Below are positions 10,534 through 18,844 of a stretch of DNA of 64,000 bases, in pieces. Source of the DNA: Polyangium sp. y55x31 (GTDB lineage Bacteria; Myxococcota_A; Polyangia; Polyangiales; Polyangiaceae). The first letter of the stretch is position 1, and the number at the start of each line of letters is the position of its first letter. The stretch is from the NCBI RefSeq assembly GCF_029946505.1, contig NZ_JARZHG010000028.1, positions 85,158 through 149,157 of the forward strand, written 5' to 3'. The notes under the pieces were generated by a model. The model did no database searches and had not been told where the DNA came from. It worked only from the letters and a program-made list of their open reading frames with translations. The translations under genes and the position numbers were made by a program.

Positions 10534-10568
10534 GAGGGCGCGTCTCCCTGCGCGGACGACGCGCCCTC
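10534..10568 (+). terminator. Intrinsic-type terminator after the glutathione transferase gene
   Basis: Perfect 11-bp inverted repeat (GAGGGCGCGTC at 10534-10544, GACGCGCCCTC at 10558-10568) with a 13-nt loop, followed by CCCATTTTC. The stem is strong and the U-run short. Confidence 0.65.
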
Positions 10569-10598
10569 CCCATTTTCATCCCGAGGAACCAGATCCTG

Positions 10599-11402
10599 AT
10601 GAGATTCGATGCACGTGGCATGGCGCCCCTCCTGGGCGTCCTCGTCTCCGGCTGCGCGATGCTGGGCGGACAGCCCGAGGCGCCGGAGCAGCAGACGCCG
10701 GAGCAGCAGGAGGCGCAGATCCGCGCCCAGTACGGCGACCAGATGCTGGAGGACGTCAAGGCCCTCCAGGCGCTCGGCAAAGGCCCGCAGACGTCCGGCG
10801 TGGCGAGCTGCCTCAAGATGTACGGGCAGGCCGTCGACATGGAAAAACGCGCGCAAGGGGACGCGAACCCGGAGCGCCTCGAGAGCGGCGTGGCCCAGCA
10901 ATACCGCGCCTGCGCGAGTCATTGCGGCGAATCCCACCTCCCGATCGGGACGGCCGACGCCGCGCGCCCCATCGCCGCGCGCTACGAGGCCATTTGCAAG
11001 GAGAAGTCCGGCAAGATGGACTCGGTCGGTCACATCGAACGCTTCCACGCCGCCATGGACAAGCTCCCGACGACCGTCGGCGCCTTGAACATCCGCCAGG
11101 TGATGAGCGAGGCGCGCGGCGCGCTCGAGCAGGCCAAGGAGGGCGCCGGGGAATCGGCGTTCCTGGCCGAGCAGCAAGAATTCGATGCGGCCGAGGCGAA
11201 GCACAAGGACGCCGTGCAGAAGGCCTCCGCCTTCCTGCAGCGGCCCGACGTGAAAGAGCTCGAGGACCGCAGGAGGACGTTGATGGCGCAGATCGCCGAT
11301 TACGAGCGCATGGGCATGAAGGCCCAGGCCGAGAAGGCCAAGGGCGACCTGCGCGGCGTCGAGGCGAAGTGGTCCTTCCTGGTGAAGGAAGCGGGCCTGT
11401 AG
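10599..11402 (+). CDS. Uncharacterised helical lipoprotein
   Basis: 267 residues. It starts with a short lipoprotein signal with lipobox VSGC (Cys19), then a Gln/Glu/Pro-rich segment (residues 25-45). The rest is strongly helical and charged, with heptad-like stretches from about residue 165 to the end (EQAKEGAGESAFLAEQQ onward), suggesting coiled coil. Four further Cys residues at about 70-135 could form disulfides in the periplasm. No family is recognised. It converges, 16 bp apart, with the PPIase gene. Confidence 0.8.
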   Translation: MRFDARGMAPLLGVLVSGCAMLGGQPEAPEQQTPEQQEAQIRAQYGDQMLEDVKALQALGKGPQTSGVASCLKMYGQAVDMEKRAQGDANPERLESGVAQQYRACASHCGESHLPIGTADAARPIAARYEAICKEKSGKMDSVGHIERFHAAMDKLPTTVGALNIRQVMSEARGALEQAKEGAGESAFLAEQQEFDAAEAKHKDAVQKASAFLQRPDVKELEDRRRTLMAQIADYERMGMKAQAEKAKGDLRGVEAKWSFLVKEAGL

Positions 11403-11418
11403 CAGGCCCTCCCGAGGT

Positions 11419-11967
11419 TCACTCCGTCCGGACGATCAGGTGGAACCCGAATTCGGTCTCCACGATATCGCTCATCTGGTTGACGGATAACTCGAACGCC
11501 GCGTCCGCGAACGGCTTGACGACCTGGGAACGCTCGATGGCCCCCACGGAGCCGCTGCGCGTCGCCGCCCCCGGCTCCTCGCTGTACTCCTTCACCACCT
11601 CGTCGAAATCCGCGCCCTCGCGCAGCTTGTCGCGCGCCTCCATCGCCCGCAGGCACGCCTCCTCGCGCGTGCGCTTCAGGGACGCGTCGGCGTTCTTCGA
11701 CCCGGCGTACTTCACCAGGATGTGCTTGACGGTCACCTTCGGCGGCTCGCCGCTGAACTTCGCGCGCTGCGCGTTTGCCGTAGCAATACATAACGCGACC
11801 TTCTCCGCGTCCGGCCCGGCCGGCGCCGCTTCGGGCTTCGGCGCCTCGACGACCTTCTCGGGCGCCTTCTCCGCGGGCGTCACGGGCTCCGGGGCTGCGC
11901 CGCCACACGCCACGAAGAGCGTCGCGGCGAGGAGCGACACGAAACCGCCTTTGCTTGCCTTCATCAT
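11419..11967 (-). CDS. Parvulin-type peptidyl-prolyl isomerase lipoprotein
   Basis: 182 residues. Lipoprotein signal with lipobox FVAC (about Cys20), a Pro/Glu/Ala-rich linker, then a PpiC/parvulin domain from about residue 75: VKHILVKYAGSK at the start, FDEVVKEYSEEP and RSGSVGAIERS in the middle, and FGFHLIVRTE at the C-terminus. It should help fold exported proteins in the periplasm. The ATG at 11967 overlaps the upstream stop as ATGA and has GGAGAAGAGG upstream. It is the last gene of a leftward four-gene run beginning at 16135. Confidence 0.88.
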   Translation of the reverse strand: MMKASKGGFVSLLAATLFVACGGAAPEPVTPAEKAPEKVVEAPKPEAAPAGPDAEKVALCIATANAQRAKFSGEPPKVTVKHILVKYAGSKNADASLKRTREEACLRAMEARDKLREGADFDEVVKEYSEEPGAATRSGSVGAIERSQVVKPFADAAFELSVNQMSDIVETEFGFHLIVRTE

Positions 11968-14147
11968 CCCTCTTCTCCTTCCTTGTCCTTCGGCGCCTCG
12001 ACGTTCGCCGCCTTCGCCTCGGCCGGCGGCGGCGCCGCCGCGCGGTCGATCCGCTCGCGCAGCCGCCGATATCCGTCCTTCATGCGCCCTCGATGCGCGC
12101 TCACCACGATCGCCAGACCCACGAGCCAGAGCACCGCGATCGGCGCGACAGCCGTGTCCGTCACGTACACGAGCATCGGCCGGAATGGCCGATCCTTCGT
12201 CACGAGCTCGCGGCTCGCGCTCATCGAATGCCGATAATCCGGCAGCGGCAGCGGCACCGGCGTCACGCCCTCCAGCACCCCGCCGCCTTTGTCTACCCAC
12301 CCATTGCCCGCTCGATCCTCGTCGAGTTTTCCGCCGCCCAGCGTCGACGCCGGCGCGGCGGCCCGCTGCGGCGGCGGCTCGTAGCTGATGTCCGACGATT
12401 TCACCGGCGACCGCGAGCTCATGGCCGCGAGGCCGATGAGCCCCACGAGCCCGAGCCCGCCGATGAGCACGACCGTCGCCGCCGCCCGCGCCGCTCCCTT
12501 CGCGAACACGCCCACGAGCCAGATGAGCCCCCAGAGCCCGAGCGCGATGAGCGAAAGAATGAACCCCGGCTCCCACAGGAACCAGAGCGACGCGAGCACG
12601 ATTCCCCCGAGAATGCGCAGCGTCCGCAATCGCGACGGGCTCGTCCCCTGCCCCGGCCGCACCGCGGCCCACCCGGCCGCGAAGCCGATGCCCGACACCA
12701 GGAGATCACTGCCCTCCACCGCCCATTTCGGCCGATCTCCGCCGAGCAGCGCCAGCGGGAACACCCCCGCGGGCAATCCCACGGTCAGATGCACGCGGCT
12801 CGCCGTCAATGCATACGACGGCATCGGCACCGTCACCGTCCCGAAGAGCGGCTTCAGCCCCGTCTGCGAGAGCGATTGCACCTGCACCGTCTGGCTGCCC
12901 GTCCGGAGCGGCACCAGGATCTCCTCCGCATCCGCACCCTGCCGCATGATCCGCTCGGCCTTGCCCGACGTCGACAGGAAGATCGGCCGGCCCGAGGGCG
13001 CATACGCGAGGTAATCAACGCCGTTGTTCTCGTAGTTCACGTGATCCTGCGAGACCACGTCTCCACGCGCCGTCACCACCACCGTCCGCTGATGCGATTG
13101 CACCACCGCCGCGAGCGCATCGACGGCCGCGAGCGGCGTCACGGTCGCCTCCATCTTCTGGCCTTTTTGCATCAGAAACAGCCGCGACGTCGATTGCGAC
13201 CGCGGAATGGGCGACTCCGCCGAGTCCACCTGCCGCGCGTCCCCGGTCACGGCCACGCGATGCTCCGGATCACTCTCGATGAGCCACCACTCGTAACCCG
13301 AGCGCGCGTCCGGCGCCATCGCCGCGAGCTTCGCGAGCGTGCCCGTGATCGTCATCTCCGCCGTCCGCCCCGACGTCGGCAGGACGAGCTCATTTCCCTC
13401 GACGCGGAACCCCGTCGCGCCCGTCACGTCGAGCACCTTCTCGTCGAGCGTGAGCGGCAATCGCACGACCCCGAGGTCCGTCCCCGAGCGCATCACGAGC
13501 CGATATTCGAAGCTGATCTCCCGCCCCACCCGCACCGCGCGCGAGAGCTGAAACACCGTGGGCCCGGCCTCGGCCGCCTTGTCCTGCCGATTTAGGTGGA
13601 TCGTCGTCCCCACGATTCCGGACAAACGCGCTCCTTCGACCACCGCGCCCGACGCGAGATCCGCCTCCAGCGTGTTCAAGGGCCCGGGGATTTGAAGCGT
13701 CAAATCACTCCCGAGCGTCATCTTTCCTTTGAGCACGAACCGTTTCGCGGCCGTGTGCAGGAAGTACCGATCGCCCTCGAACCCGATCGCCGCTTCCTTG
13801 TCGTTCTCCGTGACCGCTTCGAGCCGCACCTCTTTTGGTGGCCCGAACAGCGGCACGTCGACGGCCCCGTCCGCGAGCACCCGGCCCACGAGCTCGAATT
13901 CGAGCGGCCCCTCCCCGACCCGACCCGAGAGCTTCAGCCGTTCGAGCGTGTAACACCGCGCCGCGCACGAAGTCCCCTTGCCGCGGTCGGCGATCCATTT
14001 CGACAGCGCATCGAGCTCGCCCGCCCATCCGCCCGGGGTCGGCGCGGTCTGGATCGGACCCGGCGCCGCCGGCGGATCGGCCGCGAGCGCCGCGCCCGGC
14101 GCGAGCATCAGCGCCGCTGACAGGAGCCCGAGCGAGCGCCGCTTCAA
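11964..14147 (-). CDS. Large exported membrane protein of unknown function
   Basis: 727 residues. The TTG start at 14147 overlaps the stop of the PHP gene (TTGA) and opens a good signal peptide (MKRRSLGLLSAALMLAPGAA with an AxA site). Residues about 30-500 are beta-rich and presumably periplasmic. Three closely spaced membrane helices follow (about residues 530-610), then a soluble loop, one more helix (about 675-695) and a basic cytoplasmic tail rich in Ala, Glu and Lys. I do not recognise the family. Coupling to a PHP phosphoesterase and a PPIase suggests an envelope role. An in-frame extension upstream of 14147 lies inside the PHP gene and was rejected. Confidence 0.8.
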   Translation of the reverse strand: MKRRSLGLLSAALMLAPGAALAADPPAAPGPIQTAPTPGGWAGELDALSKWIADRGKGTSCAARCYTLERLKLSGRVGEGPLEFELVGRVLADGAVDVPLFGPPKEVRLEAVTENDKEAAIGFEGDRYFLHTAAKRFVLKGKMTLGSDLTLQIPGPLNTLEADLASGAVVEGARLSGIVGTTIHLNRQDKAAEAGPTVFQLSRAVRVGREISFEYRLVMRSGTDLGVVRLPLTLDEKVLDVTGATGFRVEGNELVLPTSGRTAEMTITGTLAKLAAMAPDARSGYEWWLIESDPEHRVAVTGDARQVDSAESPIPRSQSTSRLFLMQKGQKMEATVTPLAAVDALAAVVQSHQRTVVVTARGDVVSQDHVNYENNGVDYLAYAPSGRPIFLSTSGKAERIMRQGADAEEILVPLRTGSQTVQVQSLSQTGLKPLFGTVTVPMPSYALTASRVHLTVGLPAGVFPLALLGGDRPKWAVEGSDLLVSGIGFAAGWAAVRPGQGTSPSRLRTLRILGGIVLASLWFLWEPGFILSLIALGLWGLIWLVGVFAKGAARAAATVVLIGGLGLVGLIGLAAMSSRSPVKSSDISYEPPPQRAAAPASTLGGGKLDEDRAGNGWVDKGGGVLEGVTPVPLPLPDYRHSMSASRELVTKDRPFRPMLVYVTDTAVAPIAVLWLVGLAIVVSAHRGRMKDGYRRLRERIDRAAAPPPAEAKAANVEAPKDKEGEEG

Positions 14148-15010
14148 GCCGAGAGAATCGCCTCGATCGGCAGCGCTCGCCCCAGGATCCGCTCGATCGT
14201 CGCGACCGGCGTCCCCGCGGCGGGCCTCACGTACCGTGCATTCTGGTGATCGTCCGACGATGCCGTCCAGCATTTTTTGTGCTCCTCCGCGAATGCGCGG
14301 AACGACTCGGCCACCTCCGACTTGTGGCGCGACGTGTAAACTTCGATCCCGCTCGCCCTCCGCAAAACCGCGTGTGTCCGCTCCTTGTCGCGGTACCGGC
14401 CCGGGTGGGCCACCACGTCGAGCGCGCCGTCCTGCCGGATGCAATCGATCGCCTCCTCCGGCGTCCAGCCGAAGAGCTCTCGATCCTCCTCCCAGAACCG
14501 CACGTGATGATCACGGAACGCCGGAAACAGCGTCGTCCGCGAGGCGACCCGATCCAGCATCGATTGCAGCGCCGGAAAATCGGCCGGCGCGAGCGCCTCG
14601 AATGCGCCTTCCGGATCGATCGCGCGCCGCGCCTCCTCCGTGATCCCTTCCATCCACGCCAGCACGAACGCCTTCCATTTCGCCTGCACCCGCTCGCCCC
14701 GCCGGAACAGCGCCGTCTGCCGGAGGAGCGGCAGCACCGAGAAGCGCGGCGGAAAATAGGCGAGCACGTGAAACTGCTCGGCCCGGCCCGTCCCGAAATG
14801 CAGGAAGGAGGTCACCTCCAGGGCCGGCAAGAACATGAGCCCCACGTCCGCCGCCGCCCGCGCGGCGCGCGGCACGGCGGCGAGCACGTCGTGATCCGCC
14901 ACGGCGATCACACGCATCCCGATCTCGCGACGGAAATCCACGTACGCCTCCGGCGTCGCGCGGCCGTCCGAGAACAACGTGTGCCCGTGCAGGTCCGTCG
15001 GGAGGAGCAT
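14144..15010 (-). CDS. PHP-domain metal-dependent phosphoesterase
   Basis: 288 residues, a complete PHP fold. The metal ligands are visible: HGHTLFSDG near the N-terminus, ADHDV at about residue 40, PALEVT at about 60, and later VAHPGRYRD and SSDDHQNARY. Family members hydrolyse phosphoesters (for example histidinol phosphate or nucleotides), but the substrate cannot be assigned. No signal peptide, so it is cytoplasmic. The ATG directly follows the upstream stop (TGAATG), and its own stop overlaps the next start, so it is translated within a tight operon. Confidence 0.88.
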   Translation of the reverse strand: MLLPTDLHGHTLFSDGRATPEAYVDFRREIGMRVIAVADHDVLAAVPRAARAAADVGLMFLPALEVTSFLHFGTGRAEQFHVLAYFPPRFSVLPLLRQTALFRRGERVQAKWKAFVLAWMEGITEEARRAIDPEGAFEALAPADFPALQSMLDRVASRTTLFPAFRDHHVRFWEEDRELFGWTPEEAIDCIRQDGALDVVAHPGRYRDKERTHAVLRRASGIEVYTSRHKSEVAESFRAFAEEHKKCWTASSDDHQNARYVRPAAGTPVATIERILGRALPIEAILSA

Positions 15011-16135
15011 TCAGGGCAAGAGCGAGTTCGCGATCGAGAACGAATAATTCGTGAAGGCCCCGTTCGGATTGTCGTACTTGTCGGCCTTCAGCATCTTCTC
15101 ATTATCGGGGTACCACTTCTCCGTGATGTTCGCGATGCCCGTGTAATCGGCGACGAGGTACGTCTTCACGTGCGTGTACATCATCATCCGCCGCGCCTTC
15201 GCGGGCACCTGGATCGCCCCCTCGTACGTCGTGCGACCCGATCCCAGGAAGCGCGAATTCGGTTTCTCCGTGAGCATCACCTCGGGCCGCCAGTCGAGCC
15301 CGTCGTCGAAATGCACCCCGTAGGAGACCTCGTGCACGATCTTGCCGTAAATCGGGATCGTCACCCAGCCGAACCGGCTCGCGCTCTGCGCCTTGCCGAT
15401 CTGCGTGTCGATCAGCGATTTGTCCACGATCACGTCGGCCCGCCAGTCCGACACCGCGAGCAAGAGCTCCGCCCCCGCGATCGGATCGTCGCCCTCGATG
15501 ATCCGGTTTCGCTTCGTCGCCTGCGCCCAATCCATGAACAGGCTCTTGTTCGGCAGCTCCCCGCCGAAGATCGCGAGCGTCGAAAGCTCCGCCGCCGTGA
15601 TGCTGGCGCTCGAACCCCCGGGCGCGAGGTCCGTGATCGTGATCGCGAAGTTGATCCAGTCGGCCTTCGACGGCACGATGAACGTCTTCGTGATCGCTTT
15701 GAACCCATACGAATCCATGCCGCTGTAGGTCTGCACCGGGACCTTCAGCGCGGAGATCGTCGTTGCTTTGTCGATCGCGCTCACGGTCACGGTCGCCGTG
15801 ATCTTCTGGAGCCGCGCGAGATCGGTCGGCAGCGGCGACCCCGGATAGAGCTTGTCCCAGAGCATCCACACGGGCAGCTCGATCGTGAGCGCCTGACCGG
15901 CGCGCAGGAACTCGTCCGTGTTCGCGTTGACGAGCTTCACGTTGAAGCTCCCCGGGAAGCCGTCGAGCGCGAGCGTGCCCGTGCCCGGCGAGAGCTCGTC
16001 TTCGGCCTCGGCGATGGACTCGTCGCCCGGCTCGATCGGCTCGGCCACGCACCCCGTTTGCGCCCCGGAAAGGGCGATGAGCCCCGACGCCGCGGCGACG
16101 CCCGTCCCCGCCTTTCGCACCCTCACCTTGATCAT
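15011..16135 (-). CDS. Uncharacterised surface lipoprotein
   Basis: 374 residues. The ATG at 16135 opens a basic N-terminus and hydrophobic core ending in the lipobox-like ALSGAQTGC, then an acidic linker (EPIEPGDESIAEAEDE). The remainder is rich in beta-prone segments (ITATVTVSAIDKATTIS; MMMYTHVKTYLVADY) without a motif I know. It is the first gene of the run lipoprotein-PHP-membrane protein-PPIase. Its start lies only 24 bp from the divergent GH13 start, so each promoter must lie inside or very near the other coding region. Confidence 0.78.
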   Translation of the reverse strand: MIKVRVRKAGTGVAAASGLIALSGAQTGCVAEPIEPGDESIAEAEDELSPGTGTLALDGFPGSFNVKLVNANTDEFLRAGQALTIELPVWMLWDKLYPGSPLPTDLARLQKITATVTVSAIDKATTISALKVPVQTYSGMDSYGFKAITKTFIVPSKADWINFAITITDLAPGGSSASITAAELSTLAIFGGELPNKSLFMDWAQATKRNRIIEGDDPIAGAELLLAVSDWRADVIVDKSLIDTQIGKAQSASRFGWVTIPIYGKIVHEVSYGVHFDDGLDWRPEVMLTEKPNSRFLGSGRTTYEGAIQVPAKARRMMMYTHVKTYLVADYTGIANITEKWYPDNEKMLKADKYDNPNGAFTNYSFSIANSLLP

Positions 16136-16159
16136 TGGCCGAGGGTAAGATGAAGCCGC

Positions 16160-18133
16160 GTGCCGCGACAAGACCCGACCACACCCCCGCCGCTCGATCC
16201 CGCCTCTCGGCCCGATCTACGTTCCGTCCACCTGCGCGCGCGCGGCGCCTTCCCCGGCGCGAAGCCCGGCGCGACCGTGGAGATGCTCGGCGAGGTCTGC
16301 GACTGGCAAACGGGGATCCCCCTCGACGCGGCGCCGGCGAAAACGCCCGGCGAACGAATCGCCGAGGCCACGCTCGACCTCCCCGTCGGCATGTATTCGT
16401 ACAAGCTCCGCGCCGGCGACCGCTGGTCGCTCGACCTCGACAATCCGCGGACGCGCTCGCGGGATCACATTCGGAACAGCGTCCTCTCCGTCGGCGGCGC
16501 GCCCGAGCCGCTGCTCTTCGCCCCCGCGCCGCCTTTCGTCGTGCGCGCGCCCGAAGCCGACCATTTCATCCTCAGCGCCGGCCTGCGCCGCGGCCACGGG
16601 GAGCACTTGCGCATCTCGTGGGAAGGTGGCGACATCGAAATGACCCGCGTCGCGGAAGAGGACGAACACGTCTTTTTCCGCGCCGAGCTTCCGGGCCCGA
16701 CGAGGCCCCTTCGAATCCGATTCGATCCCGGCCCAACCGAAGCTTTTTCCATCGCCCCCGCCCCCGCGGACGATCTCCCCGCCTGGTGGAAAGACGCCGT
16801 CCTCTACACCATCTTCGTCGACCGTTTCGCCCCGCGCCCCGGCGCCTCGTGGGGCCACGATCCCGGCCGCGATCGCCCTGCCGGCGGCCACCTCGACGGC
16901 ATTCGCGTGGTTTTGCCTCGCCTCGCCGACCTCGGCGTCACCGTCCTCTACCTCACCCCCACGATCGTCGCCACCTCCTGCCATCGCTACGACCTCGTCG
17001 ATCCCCTCCGGATCGACCCCGCCGTCGGCGGCGAACCCGCCTTCGAACGCCTCGTCGCGGAGGCCCGCGCCCGCGGAATCCGCATCCTCGTCGACCTCGC
17101 CTTCTCCCACGCCGGCCGCGGCTTTCCGCCCTACGAGGACGTCCGCGCCCGCGGCCTCGACTCCCCGTTCGCCGCCTGGTTTCACTGGACAACCCCCTCC
17201 CGAGGCGCCCCCAAGCTCCGCCATTACGGCCGGCGCAAGGACGCCCCATTGCTCGACCTCGATCACCCCGAAGTCCGGGCCCTCGTCCTCGCCGCCACCT
17301 CCCGCTGGGCGAAACGTGGCGCCTCCGGCCTGCGGCTCGACATGGCCGCCGAGGTCCCGCACGACCTCGCCGTCGCCATTCGCGACACCTTCCGCCGCGA
17401 AAATCCCGACAGCGTCGTCCTCGGCGAGCTCGTGCCCGCGCACGCCCACCGCTGGACGAGCCGCGGCGCCCTCGATTGCGCAACCGATTTCGGCTTCCAC
17501 GATGTCCTCGTCGATTTCCTCGCGAAACGCGCCGTCCCCGCCGAGCTCGCGGCCCAGCGCCTCGCCCTCCTCGATCTCGACCGCGGCGCGCCCGGCGCCC
17601 GCTCGCTCCGGTTCGTCTCGACACACGACCACCCCCGCTTCGCCAGCATCGCCCGCAAGCACGGCGGCCCCTCGCGCCATGGCCTCCTCGGTCTTTTCGT
17701 CCTCCTCGCGTGGCCCGGCGTCCCTTCGCTTCTTTATGGCGAGGAATACGACCTCTTCGCCGAGACGCCCGTCGCCGAGCCCGAGGACGTCTGGCCCGAT
17801 CGAATGCCCCTACCCCTCCGCCCCGACCCCGCCGGCGAGCGCGCATTCTCGATCGTCCGCTCGCTCCTCGCCCTCCGCGCCGCACACCCCGCGCTCCGCC
17901 GCGGCGGCCTCGAAATCCTCTTCGCCGAAGGCAGCCTCTTCATCTTCCGCCGCACGCATGGGGGCGAAGTTTTCGATGTCGCCGTCAATCTCGGCGCCCC
18001 CGTCGACGTCGACCTCGAAGACGACGAATTCCCCGCGGCGTCGCTCCTTTTCTCCCTCGGCGAGGCTCGCCTCTCGCGCCAGACGCTCACGCTCGCCGCG
18101 GACGCGGCGGCCCTCGTCCTTCGTGCCCGCTGA
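16160..18133 (+). CDS. GH13 alpha-glucan-active glycoside hydrolase
   Basis: 657 residues. The four GH13 regions are present: LTPTIVATSCHRYD (I, divergent), GLRLDMAAE with nucleophile Asp394 (II), VVLGELVP with acid/base Glu423 (III) and FVSTHDHPR with Asp490 (IV). Two N-terminal beta modules precede the barrel (about residues 20-115, like a CBM48/AMPK glycogen-binding module, and 120-215), and a C-terminal beta domain follows. This layout suits neopullulanase or maltogenic-amylase-like enzymes on maltodextrins or glycogen. No signal peptide is seen, so it is probably cytoplasmic. The GTG at 16160 is the first usable start; the true start could be further in. Confidence 0.88.
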   Translation: MPRQDPTTPPPLDPASRPDLRSVHLRARGAFPGAKPGATVEMLGEVCDWQTGIPLDAAPAKTPGERIAEATLDLPVGMYSYKLRAGDRWSLDLDNPRTRSRDHIRNSVLSVGGAPEPLLFAPAPPFVVRAPEADHFILSAGLRRGHGEHLRISWEGGDIEMTRVAEEDEHVFFRAELPGPTRPLRIRFDPGPTEAFSIAPAPADDLPAWWKDAVLYTIFVDRFAPRPGASWGHDPGRDRPAGGHLDGIRVVLPRLADLGVTVLYLTPTIVATSCHRYDLVDPLRIDPAVGGEPAFERLVAEARARGIRILVDLAFSHAGRGFPPYEDVRARGLDSPFAAWFHWTTPSRGAPKLRHYGRRKDAPLLDLDHPEVRALVLAATSRWAKRGASGLRLDMAAEVPHDLAVAIRDTFRRENPDSVVLGELVPAHAHRWTSRGALDCATDFGFHDVLVDFLAKRAVPAELAAQRLALLDLDRGAPGARSLRFVSTHDHPRFASIARKHGGPSRHGLLGLFVLLAWPGVPSLLYGEEYDLFAETPVAEPEDVWPDRMPLPLRPDPAGERAFSIVRSLLALRAAHPALRRGGLEILFAEGSLFIFRRTHGGEVFDVAVNLGAPVDVDLEDDEFPAASLLFSLGEARLSRQTLTLAADAAALVLRAR

Positions 18134-18208
18134 AGGCCGCGCTGGCCCCGGGCGCTCGATGCGCTACGCTCCGAGGAGCCACGGGCCGCGCGCCGAACGG
18201 AGCTTGCC

Positions 18209-18844
18209 ATGAAAAACCTATTTCATCTCGCCCTTTTGATCCCGCTCGCCTCGGTATCCCTTTATGCCTGCGATCACGAGGAGGAGGAGGGCGTCCCCGC
18301 GGGATACGAGGACGTCGTCTACGGCGGCACCACCACGGACGAAGCGCTCGCCGCCTTCCTCGCCGCCACCGAAGCGAGCCCGCCCGCGAACGTCGCCTCC
18401 CAGGCGCCCACGCTGATCTCGCCCGCGGCCGGCACAATGCTCTCGGCCTCCACCATTCCCACATTTTCCTGGCTCGTCGGCGGCACCTCACGCCTCACGC
18501 CGCCCGGGCCACCGTCCTTGCTCCCCGCCGAGCCGCACGCCGAGCCCCTCCTCGCCCCGCTCGCCGCGCTCCTCGGCCCCGTCCGCGCGGCGCACGCCCA
18601 CGGCACGCCGTTCACGGGATATGCGACCTGGCTCGTCGTCTCTTCCGACGCCGATCCCAAGCTCGCCCGCGTCTTCACGAGCGAGACCTCGTGGAAACCC
18701 ACGGACGCGATCTGGGCACGTATCACCGCGGCCAAGGCGCCCATCACGGTCGAGCTCCAGGGCGCGCAGCTCGTCGACAATCGCATCGACATGGATGGCG
18801 GCCCCTTCCAGGGCAGCAAAACCACCTTTACGATCACGCCATGA
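18209..18844 (+). CDS. Small uncharacterised lipoprotein
   Basis: 211 residues. Lipoprotein signal with lipobox LYAC (Cys21) and an acidic start to the mature protein (DHEEEEG). The middle (residues about 70-130) is Pro/Ala/Leu-rich; the C-terminal half (YATWLVVSSDADPKLARVF and after) may be an Ig-like beta domain. No recognised family. Its stop overlaps the ATG of the propeller lipoprotein by 4 bp, so the two are made together and may act together on the outer surface. Confidence 0.8.
   Translation: MKNLFHLALLIPLASVSLYACDHEEEEGVPAGYEDVVYGGTTTDEALAAFLAATEASPPANVASQAPTLISPAAGTMLSASTIPTFSWLVGGTSRLTPPGPPSLLPAEPHAEPLLAPLAALLGPVRAAHAHGTPFTGYATWLVVSSDADPKLARVFTSETSWKPTDAIWARITAAKAPITVELQGAQLVDNRIDMDGGPFQGSKTTFTITP

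Noticed and set aside
10921..12388. A 488-codon plus-strand frame across the lipoprotein end and the PPIase gene
   Set aside because: It is the +2 shadow of the lipoprotein and the antisense of the PPIase and membrane protein; composition is noise.
16135..18840. Long in-frame extension upstream of the propeller lipoprotein
   Set aside because: It is Arg/Pro-rich noise in the wrong frame of the GH13 gene. The lipoprotein signal and ATGA overlap place the start at 18841.
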